Shown here: one piece after another, positions 1 to 5,630 of the stretch | Layout: each line of letters starts with the position of its first letter | How positions within the stretch are numbered: position 1 is the first letter of the stretch | Assembly: GCA_902796095.1 (NCBI GenBank) | Contig: CADBNP010000006.1 | Location: 1 to 5,630 of the forward strand | Direction: 5' to 3' | DNA: 5,630 nt | From: an uncultured Aeromonadales bacterium | GTDB taxonomy: Bacteria > Pseudomonadota > Gammaproteobacteria > Enterobacterales > Succinivibrionaceae | Made by a program: the position numbers and the translations under genes | The notes under the pieces: generated by a model | What the model saw: the letters and a program-made list of their open reading frames with translations, nothing else | Database searches by the model: none | Told to the model about the DNA's origin: nothing

Positions 1-3000
1 CGGTATAGCCAAGATTCTTCATGGTTGCAGACAGGAATTTGACATTGTTTGTCTTCTGGGTGCTTTCACTTCCGCTGTTTTCCGGCTCAATGCTGATTGT
101 CTTTTCAACACTTCTGAGATCATTCTGCATCAGGTTTGTTTCGTAACTGGTCGAAGTATTGCAGCTGTATTTTGCACCGACCTTGATGGTTGCTATCTCA
201 TCCGCGTCGTCACCGATATTTATGCCGGCATCAAGTCTTAAATTTGCGGTGTCAAGCTTGTTGAACAGTCCGTTAAAGGAATTTACAAGCCCGGTGAGCT
301 TATCCTTTACCTCCACAACCTGCTTCACGCCGGGGATCTTCCTGGCGATGTACTCAATCATGGAATCCATATCAGACACGGCATTCACGGCAACATTGTC
401 CTTGGCCAGGTTAACTATGGATTCAGCCACAAATCTTGAAGGATCCTTTTCATACTTCTGCAAATCATCAGAACCATCCCATTCCTTATCCTCCTCCTCG
501 GAATACTCATGATCCGAAAATTCGGAAATAATATTCTTGGAAAACACGTCATCCAGCAATTTCTCATGATTCGTCAGCATATGCGCAAACATGTTGGCCG
601 AATCCTCAATAGTACTCTTTTTGGAGTCATACTCTTCCTTCTTTGACTCGTCCTGAATCTCGTCAGGATTTCGGGAGTTGATTAAGGAATTTCCAAGTAT
701 TGCATTCTTCAGGGAGATGCCTGCTTCCACTCCGACGGACGCCGTGGTATTGACGGTCTTGGAAAACCTGTGGTAATTAGTTCCTGTTTCCTGCTTCCAT
801 TCGAAATTCTGACCGAATTCCGCTTTGGCTTTCAGCTGAAGAACATCAAACTCACTTGTGTCATTCTCACCGGAAAACTCATGAACGGATCCCATAATAT
901 TCGCCTCGGCTCCGATGCCGTACTCGAAAACCTTGGTGGTCTCGCTTCTTAGCATACTTGCCCTTTGCAGATCGGTCAGCTGAACATCCGCTTCAATGAT
1001 CTTGGTTAAAAAATCTGATGCCTTTTCTTCTGAATCAAACGTGACGGCAACACCTCTCTGGTACTGTCCTCCCGCCTCTCCTGTTACGGAGATCGTAGGA
1101 TCATTGACCGAGCCTATCCCTGCCGTAAGTCCGAGCTTGGCTCCGAGCGCGGCAGACATGACAAATGTAAAGCGGTTGTCTTCAGAGCGTTCTATTTCAA
1201 GATTGCTTCCCGCGCTGATGGTTACTCCGACTGACACGCCGGCCTCAAACCTTCCAATCTTCAGATTTTTTCCGGCCTTGATCTCCACCTTGTTGTCCTT
1301 TGTGTGGACTATGGAGGAGCCGGCGGTCATATTTGAGATGACATTGGCAGCTATGGCACTGTATGCCCCGTTCGTTCTTCTTGTGCCGAAAATTCCCCTG
1401 ATCCATCCGAATCCCGCGCTGATTCCTCTGCCGATGGATGATACCACCTTGCTTGATCTGACCGCCCGTCCGAAGTTCCTCACCGCCCTCTTGGCATGCT
1501 TTGTCCTGCTTGAGGTATCATTAAAGTAAAGATCCGAGGAAACAAGCTGTCTTAACATCTTTTCTAGAACGACGTCGTCAACGGCCATCTTTGATTTAAG
1601 AATGTCCACAGCCTCGCGAATAATCTCGTTTTTGGATTTTCCTGCGACGGTTTCCTCATTGGAGAACTGGTATTTGAAATCGGCATATGTTGAAAAATCG
1701 TTGTTATAGGCAATTTGGCGAAGAGCATTGTCGGCCATCATTTTTGCAAAAGGATTCTGCATAAGAGTATCAACTGACGTGTCATCACTGAGACTCTTTC
1801 TGCGGAATGCCAGCATGAGTCCTGACAGAGAACGGGAGGTTTCGATCGTGCTGCTTGTCAGAGCATTTCTCAGCAGAACAAGAGAAGCCTTGTCTGCACT
1901 GCTTCCGGACTTGAAAAACCTGCCAAACTTCTCTGTCACGATTTTTTCATGTGAACTTTCATTGTCTCCTGCAAACTCCCGGGTAAAATACGGACTGAGA
2001 TAAACAAGAGCGTTTGCAATATCCCTGGTTGCGTCACCGGCCAGATTTGTTGCAATCATGGAATTAAGAGCTCTCAGCGCCTCTCCCGTATCGGCTCCGC
2101 GCTTGATTGCATTGACAGTGTTAGCCACAAGTTTCTGAATTGTCTGCTTTAATTTTATTCCGGCTTCCTTGCTTCCTACAAAAATATTGTTTTCAGGGCT
2201 GAACATATCGTCGGAAAGAGTGAAATTCTCCAGCATTCTCAGTCTGTCCTGATCCTTCATTTTGCTCTGATTTTTGCAGAATTTAAGCAGTGCGGTTCCA
2301 TCCATTGGTACGTTTCCCGCCGCCGCAAAACCGCTGACGTTGCGAAATCTGTCCTGAACAATGTTCTTGATCAGAGTCTTTACCATTCCAACCCTTACTC
2401 CGGCGGAAGCGAGCTGATCAACCGTAACGGCCTTTATGCCCTTGTTCGAAGTCTTCAGGGATTCAAGCTTCGCATAGTAGAAAAACGCAAATTTATAATC
2501 TGCAGATTCGGTCAGTTCAGCCGGAGCGTTCTTAAGAGCCTCCGCAATCTTGCCCGTATTATCCGTGTTGAGAAAATCATCTCTGGTAAGACCGAGGAAC
2601 GTACGTCCCTTAGGCAAAAGATCATCCACATTGCGAATTGATATCTGATTAAGAGCTGTAACCATGAATCCGATGGATTCGCTGCCCTGTATCTTTGAAA
2701 CATCCCGAAGAAGCTCCTCCACGTTGGCAATCGGTTTGATCTCCGATCCAAGGGCCTGGGACGACACCTTGCTGAATTCAACAAGCTTTTCAAGATGAAG
2801 ATTCTCAAGTATATGCCTGCTTTCATTCAAAAAGGTTTTATTATTGTTCTCAATCTGACCAAGAGTTGTCTTATGGGTATTGATAAACAGGCTGGCAAGC
2901 TTCTCCATGTTGTCATTAAACCACTGAAGCTTCTCCTTGCTTGTCTGGGCGGCATTGAAGGAATTGCGAAGCATCTCGAGATCCTTCGGATTTACAAGCT

Positions 3001-5161
3001 TCCTGATCTCTTCAACCTTGGCTCCTGTCCTGGCGCTTTCACGATCATAAAAGGACTGAACATCATCGAGAAAATTCAGAATGTTCAGGTCAAGAGACTC
3101 GGCTATTCTGTTGGCAAGATGAACAGGAGGGATCTTGCTGCAGCTTTCAACAAAGTCGCTGTGGCTCATCATAATGTTGAATGCTTTCAGAAATGCCGAT
3201 ACCTCGGTATTTTTAATATTGACGCTGGTAGGATCAAATCCCTTGTAGCGAGCAACATCAACAGTGACGTCGGAATCATGATCTGAAATTCCCATGGCCG
3301 CTTTAAACTTTGCGTTTTCGGCAAACGGTTTTAAAGAAGCGGCGTCATCGGGATGTTCTGCAAGAAAATCATGATATGCAGCCTTGAGAAGAATGTTTTC
3401 CACATTTTTCAAATCGGAATAGCAGTGATTCTGCTTTAAGAGCTTCTCAATTTGAGGACCCGACTTGCAGACCTTGTGATAGGCGGTCTTGAGACAGTCA
3501 AAATCAATAACAATAGGAGCATTGTCAATGTCATTGGTGTTGTGAATAATGAAATTAATGCATGCCAGTGCATCCTTTGTAAGCTCAAGCTTAACGGGAA
3601 GATTATCCATAATCACCCTGCCGCTCGGAGACAGGTTATCCGTCGGAACGGCCTTAAGCAGGGAAACCAGAAGCGAGTTATCGGCAGTTTTGCAGTAATC
3701 AAACACAACCTGGGAAAGCGAATTTATTGAATCACGCACCTGCGCATCAGTACACTCCGGCGATGAAAGCCTTATAAGAGCGTCTGCGATCTTCGGCTGA
3801 CTCAGAATCTGCATAAAAAGAGACGGAGAATAATCTACAGCTGTAAGTATTCCTGAGAGCAGATCCATGTTTTCAGAAAGTTTGCCGATGGACTCGGCAT
3901 ATTTTGGATTTATGTCCTTCAGTGCGTCAGCGAGCATTGAAAGTTCTTTTCCTACAAGCGAATCATGATCTTTACCGGCCCCGGCGTAAAGCTCATTTCT
4001 GTCTTTCTCATTGACAAGATTCTCGGAATCATCCCTGATCAGACTGAACTCTTTAATGCGATCAAGAACATCAGAGCACAGGGATTCGGCTCCGAGCTTT
4101 ACTGCATCATCCCCTGCGCCATTAGCTCTTATATTTTCCTTAAGCTCGTCACATGATTGTCTGATCTGCCCGCTGCCGTCCTCAAGAGCCTTGATTTGAT
4201 CCTTCAGCTTCAGGCAGTTCTTTTCAGACATTTCGTTGAGAAAGCTCTTTAAATGAGGATTTTCTGAAATGGCATCATCAAGAGATTTCTGACCCGAAAT
4301 GATGCTGTCAGCCACAAACTTGGCATCTGCCTTGGGCAGATCCACTATTTTCGAAAGACTTCTTTCATATTTCTTCAGAAGACTGCCCATACCGATAAAC
4401 TCTTCCGGACGGGAAAAGGAAACAGGGTTTCCCGACTGCAGAGCCCGACGCAGCTTTAACGATGCGCTGTTTCGGACAGAAACAATGGAGCCGAACTTGG
4501 CTTTGACATCATCAAGAAGCGCACTGGCTTCGGCTTTTTTAGGATGATTTGGAGAGCTGCCAATCTGAGCTTTCAAAGCATCGATTTTTTCATTGAGAAT
4601 GCGAATCTGCTCCTTGCAGCTGCCTGTCGGATAATCTCCCTTCATGATTTTGTCAAGAATAGCGTTCAGATCATTTTTAAGCTGGTTTTCCGCGCCATCC
4701 AGATTTTTTTTACCGGAAAAGCAGTAGGTCTGAATAAGCGACTTTGTCATTGACAGAGCAAGCCGATCAAGAGCAACGGCGCCGTCAGCGTTACGGAAGA
4801 GGCATTTGGAACTTTCCTCCTTATTGTCGGGAGATTTTTCAGAATAGGAAATGAGCTCCTGCATCAGTTCTGTAAATGTCATATTTCTGCTGCCGTCAGC
4901 AACCTCTGCGACTGTTTCCTTAATGTCCTGAATTTTTTTATTCATTGAAATCGTCAGAGTCGGAGTTTCCTCATCTGACGCAATAACTGATCCATGATTG
5001 TCAAAAACAACAAAACCTTCATCAACCGCACTTTTAAAATTCTGCGCAGGATTACCCAACGGAGCATTGTGAACACTACCTGCTGGGCCGTTTTGAACTA
5101 TGTTGCTATTCTGATCATTGTTAACCAAATTGTTGTTGACCATTACATTAAGACCAGTCAT
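1..5161 (-). CDS. Giant protein of unknown family, possible secreted effector; 3' end outside window
   Basis: The frame is open from the ATG at 5161-5159 to the left edge, giving at least 1720 residues (roughly 190 kDa); the C-terminus is missing. An in-frame TGA at 5170-5168 and a GAGGTGA site fix the start. Layout by residue: 1-45 Asn-rich and nearly uncharged, with no signal peptide. About 65-1215 is predominantly helical and charged, with Leu/Ile/Ala heptad-like spacing and no transmembrane segment. 1216-1288 is strongly basic with no Asp or Glu and contains a Gly-rich hydrophobic patch around W1253. About 1283-1490 shows alternating beta-strand-like sequence such as FEAGVSVGVTISAGSN. 1498-1575 is a highly acidic linker. 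About 1640-1720 is a second beta-rich block, with LRLDAGINIG and VGAKYSCNTS. Only four Trp occur (747, 1253, 1455, 1561). No catalytic motif was recognised. Seen: the ORF and its composition. Inferred: a secreted effector or toxin, possibly type III. An AvrE/DspE-like relationship is a hypothesis only; a large surface or structural protein is the main alternative. Confidence 0.93.
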   Translation of the reverse strand, partial: MTGLNVMVNNNLVNNDQNSNIVQNGPAGSVHNAPLGNPAQNFKSAVDEGFVVFDNHGSVIASDEETPTLTISMNKKIQDIKETVAEVADGSRNMTFTELMQELISYSEKSPDNKEESSKCLFRNADGAVALDRLALSMTKSLIQTYCFSGKKNLDGAENQLKNDLNAILDKIMKGDYPTGSCKEQIRILNEKIDALKAQIGSSPNHPKKAEASALLDDVKAKFGSIVSVRNSASLKLRRALQSGNPVSFSRPEEFIGMGSLLKKYERSLSKIVDLPKADAKFVADSIISGQKSLDDAISENPHLKSFLNEMSEKNCLKLKDQIKALEDGSGQIRQSCDELKENIRANGAGDDAVKLGAESLCSDVLDRIKEFSLIRDDSENLVNEKDRNELYAGAGKDHDSLVGKELSMLADALKDINPKYAESIGKLSENMDLLSGILTAVDYSPSLFMQILSQPKIADALIRLSSPECTDAQVRDSINSLSQVVFDYCKTADNSLLVSLLKAVPTDNLSPSGRVIMDNLPVKLELTKDALACINFIIHNTNDIDNAPIVIDFDCLKTAYHKVCKSGPQIEKLLKQNHCYSDLKNVENILLKAAYHDFLAEHPDDAASLKPFAENAKFKAAMGISDHDSDVTVDVARYKGFDPTSVNIKNTEVSAFLKAFNIMMSHSDFVESCSKIPPVHLANRIAESLDLNILNFLDDVQSFYDRESARTGAKVEEIRKLVNPKDLEMLRNSFNAAQTSKEKLQWFNDNMEKLASLFINTHKTTLGQIENNNKTFLNESRHILENLHLEKLVEFSKVSSQALGSEIKPIANVEELLRDVSKIQGSESIGFMVTALNQISIRNVDDLLPKGRTFLGLTRDDFLNTDNTGKIAEALKNAPAELTESADYKFAFFYYAKLESLKTSNKGIKAVTVDQLASAGVRVGMVKTLIKNIVQDRFRNVSGFAAAGNVPMDGTALLKFCKNQSKMKDQDRLRMLENFTLSDDMFSPENNIFVGSKEAGIKLKQTIQKLVANTVNAIKRGADTGEALRALNSMIATNLAGDATRDIANALVYLSPYFTREFAGDNESSHEKIVTEKFGRFFKSGSSADKASLVLLRNALTSSTIETSRSLSGLMLAFRRKSLSDDTSVDTLMQNPFAKMMADNALRQIAYNNDFSTYADFKYQFSNEETVAGKSKNEIIREAVDILKSKMAVDDVVLEKMLRQLVSSDLYFNDTSSRTKHAKRAVRNFGRAVRSSKVVSSIGRGISAGFGWIRGIFGTRRTNGAYSAIAANVISNMTAGSSIVHTKDNKVEIKAGKNLKIGRFEAGVSVGVTISAGSNLEIERSEDNRFTFVMSAALGAKLGLTAGIGSVNDPTISVTGEAGGQYQRGVAVTFDSEEKASDFLTKIIEADVQLTDLQRASMLRSETTKVFEYGIGAEANIMGSVHEFSGENDTSEFDVLQLKAKAEFGQNFEWKQETGTNYHRFSKTVNTTASVGVEAGISLKNAILGNSLINSRNPDEIQDESKKEEYDSKKSTIEDSANMFAHMLTNHEKLLDDVFSKNIISEFSDHEYSEEEDKEWDGSDDLQKYEKDPSRFVAESIVNLAKDNVAVNAVSDMDSMIEYIARKIPGVKQVVEVKDKLTGLVNSFNGLFNKLDTANLRLDAGINIGDDADEIATIKVGAKYSCNTSTSYETNLMQNDLRSVEKTISIEPENSGSESTQKTNNVKFLSATMKNLGYT

Positions 5162-5167
5162 TTCATT

Positions 5168-5176
5168 TCACCTCTC
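5168..5176 (-). promoter_or_regulatory. Shine-Dalgarno sequence of the giant gene
   Basis: On the minus strand the sequence reads GAGAGGTGA. Its last seven bases match the AGGAGGTGA complement of the 16S rRNA tail exactly, and six bases separate it from the ATG at 5161. This decides the start. An overlapping ATG at 5166-5164 is too close to the site and reads only ATG AAA TGA. The final TGA of the site is also an in-frame stop, so nothing longer can be translated in this frame. Confidence 0.85.
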
Positions 5177-5308
5177 TATAAAAAACATGACATCATCCTT
5201 TCTTGTGACACCATGATCCTCAATCCTATGACAAAAAAAAACACCTTCGGGACGGCTTTTTTGCTGCATATCTGTTAAAAAACCACGTATTTTCTGGGTA
5301 ACGTTCAT
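5168..5308 (-). CDS. Possible 46-residue leader ORF ending in the giant gene's Shine-Dalgarno
   Basis: An ATG at 5308-5306 opens 46 codons in the same frame as the giant gene and ends at the TGA at 5170-5168, six bases before the giant gene's ATG. An in-frame TAA lies five codons upstream, so it does not extend further. The product starts MNVTQKIRGFLTDMQQKS, is rich in Lys/Arg, and has no recognised domain or clear membrane segment. Against it: there is no good Shine-Dalgarno before ATG 5308 or before the internal ATG at 5269, and the frame crosses a run of nine T. In favour: the stop placement is what translational coupling would look like. It may be chance, or a decayed or separated N-terminal part of the large gene. 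Confidence 0.2.
   Translation of the reverse strand: MNVTQKIRGFLTDMQQKSRPEGVFFCHRIEDHGVTRKDDVMFFIER
5233..5262 (-). terminator. Possible hairpin with flanking A and T runs in the leader
   Basis: On the minus strand a run of six A is followed by GCC, an eight-base loop, GGT, a bulged G and a run of nine T. The A/T runs and GCC/GGT can pair, with one G-U, and the T run resembles an intrinsic terminator tail. The GC core is only three pairs, so the structure is weak. If real it would act as a terminator or attenuator about 70 bases before the giant gene's start. Confidence 0.2.
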
Positions 5309-5315
5309 CTGAACG
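5302..5315. repeat. Dyad CGTTCA-TC-TGAACG, possible operator or hairpin
   Basis: Two perfect 6-base arms at 5302-5307 and 5310-5315 flank a 2-base centre. An outer arm pair, GTAA at 5298-5301 and TTAC at 5321-5324, can extend it with a 5-base bulge on one side. The dyad lies about 140 bases upstream of the giant gene's start. As DNA it has the size and symmetry of a dimeric regulator's binding site; as RNA it could form a bulged stem. The regulator is unknown. The start codon of the possible 46-codon ORF lies inside this dyad. Confidence 0.4.
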
Positions 5316-5349
5316 GAAAGTTACAGGGGAACAAATGCTCCCGTCTCTT

Positions 5350-5378
5350 ATTTGAGCAGATGAAACTCCTCCCGGCAA
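5350..5378 (-). promoter_or_regulatory. Weak sigma70-like promoter candidate for the giant gene
   Basis: On the minus strand, TTGCCG (5378-5373) and TCAAAT (5355-5350) are separated by 17 bases. Each matches four of six consensus positions. Transcription would begin near 5343 and leave a leader of about 180 nt. This was the best pair I noticed upstream of the start, but such matches arise easily by chance. The -35 element overlaps the CCCGG inverted repeat. Confidence 0.2.
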
Positions 5379-5389
5379 GTTAGACCGGG
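5371..5389. repeat. Inverted repeat CCCGG/CCGGG
   Basis: Five-base arms at 5371-5375 and 5385-5389 enclose a nine-base loop. The arms are pure G+C and could form a stable short RNA stem on either strand. On the minus strand it is followed by GGAGGAG, but no start codon lies at a usable distance, so that purine run does not mark a gene. Confidence 0.45.
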
Positions 5390-5404
5390 CAGCCCCGCAT
5401 GTTC

Positions 5405-5428
5405 GCAGTTTAATGTACTCCAGACTGC
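5405..5428. repeat. Inverted repeat GCAGT/ACTGC
   Basis: Five-base arms at 5405-5409 and 5424-5428 enclose 14 bases. It lies directly beside the TCCGC/GCGGA hairpin and may belong to the same folded region. On its own an arm of this length is weak evidence. Confidence 0.3.
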
Positions 5429-5431
5429 TTT

Positions 5432-5443
5432 TCCGCAGGCGGA
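5432..5443. repeat. Short hairpin TCCGC/GCGGA
   Basis: TCCGCAGGCGGA is a 12-base inverted repeat, with arms at 5432-5436 and 5439-5443. As RNA it would fold as a four-pair stem closing a tetraloop. No T run follows on either strand, so it is not a terminator. Confidence 0.4.
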
Positions 5444-5477
5444 TGCTCAGAACCAGTCAGGAGAAAATCCAGTGTCC

Positions 5478-5493
5478 CAGCGGCAGACCGCCG
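5478..5493 (-). repeat. Hairpin CGGCGG-TCTG-CCGCTG
   Basis: Read on the minus strand, six pairs form around a four-base loop, one of them G-U. On the plus strand the same position is an A-C mismatch, so the stem is better as a minus-strand RNA. That agrees with transcription towards the giant gene. Confidence 0.4.
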
Positions 5494-5554
5494 TGATCTG
5501 CTCACTTCGGCAACGATCAGCATCATTGACAGCGCACTGAATTAATTGTAAATG

Positions 5555-5573
5555 GTCGGAAATGGTTTCCGAC
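5555..5573. terminator. Hairpin GTCGGAAA/TTTCCGAC at the end of the edge ORF
   Basis: A perfect eight-base inverted repeat with a three-base loop begins at the last base of the TAG stop at 5573. Its position suits a terminator for the edge ORF, but the minus strand lacks a following T run. On the plus strand a five-T run begins six bases after the stem. It may be a weak bidirectional terminator or only a stem-loop. Confidence 0.4.
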
Positions 5574-5630
5574 TACTCGTTTTTATCGTCAAATTTCTTG
5601 GCTAAATTCCAAGGGGCAATGCTATCCAAA
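5573..5630 (-). CDS. Possible 3' end of an upstream minus-strand ORF, product unknown
   Basis: From the right edge the minus strand reads 18 codons, LDSIAPWNLAKKFDDKNE, to a TAG at 5575-5573. The fragment is too short to identify. Support is limited to the open frame, a charged protein-like tail and a hairpin starting right at the stop. One other minus-strand frame meets a stop within the first three codons of the edge. If real, this gene lies about 410 bases upstream of the giant gene on the same strand. Confidence 0.35.
   Translation of the reverse strand, partial: LDSIAPWNLAKKFDDKNE

Larger units (their letters stand above)
5171..5572. other. About 400-base intergenic region rich in inverted repeats
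   Basis: No ORF with a credible ribosome binding site was found here on either strand; plus-strand starts run into stops within about 20 codons. The region holds the inverted repeats at 5302, 5371, 5405, 5432 and 5478 and the A/T-flanked hairpin at 5233. I recognised no known riboswitch, tRNA or insertion-sequence end. It is most simply a long structured 5' leader plus promoter region for the giant gene. Confidence 0.6.

Noticed and set aside
2512..2826. Minus-strand ORF of 104 codons
   Set aside because: It is an alternative frame inside the giant ORF. Its Arg/Leu/Ser-heavy composition is typical of an out-of-frame reading.
159..5278. Plus-strand ORFs of 60-177 codons, the largest at 996-1529 and 2795-3286
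   Set aside because: All but the last 117 bases lie antisense to the giant minus-strand ORF, which is open throughout and has a good start signal. They show no consistent ribosome binding sites and are explained as shadows.
4994..5278. Plus-strand ORF of 94 codons that spans the giant gene's start
   Set aside because: It covers the Shine-Dalgarno and first codons of the giant gene in antisense, crosses the long A run, and has no recognisable domain.
5371..5493. Insertion-sequence end or REP-type element in the GC-rich repeats
   Set aside because: The repeats differ from one another, no flanking target duplication was seen, and there is no transposase fragment that I could identify.
5526..5554. 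Plus-strand TTGACA followed after 17 bases by TAAATG
   Set aside because: The -35 match is perfect, but the -10 matches only three of six positions. It would fire straight into the hairpin at 5555-5573 with no plus-strand gene visible in the window.

Overview
The window is dominated by one very large open reading frame on the minus strand. It starts at an ATG at 5161-5159 and runs without a stop codon to the left edge, giving at least 1720 codons. I read the frame triplet by triplet through every line and found no TAA, TAG or TGA. Because its stop lies outside the window, a track that lists only complete ORFs misses it, and the shorter ORFs called on either strand are shadows of it. The start is well fixed: an in-frame TGA sits at 5170-5168, and a GAGGTGA Shine-Dalgarno sequence lies 6 nt upstream of the ATG.

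I do not recognise the product with certainty. Its first 40 residues are rich in Asn and almost uncharged, with no hydrophobic signal peptide. About 1150 residues of mostly helical, charged sequence follow. A 73-residue stretch without any Asp or Glu carries 13 Lys/Arg (residues 1216-1288). Then come two beta-rich Gly/Ala/Val/Thr-patterned blocks (about 1283-1490 and 1640 to the edge), separated by a very acidic linker. Size, N-terminus and domain order suggest a giant secreted effector or toxin. The AvrE/DspE class of type III effectors is one family to test, but this is inference from architecture only.

Upstream (5162-5630) lies about 400 nt with no convincing gene. It holds several inverted repeats, a near-perfect dyad, a possible 46-codon ORF whose stop codon is part of the giant gene's Shine-Dalgarno, and a weak promoter candidate. 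At the right edge the last 18 codons of another minus-strand ORF may be present, followed by a short hairpin that overlaps its stop.

The organism cannot be named. The Shine-Dalgarno sequence, standard genetic code and intermediate base composition fit a bacterium. If the secreted-effector reading is correct, a host-associated Gram-negative is most likely. No RNA gene, insertion sequence, CRISPR array or origin was recognised.
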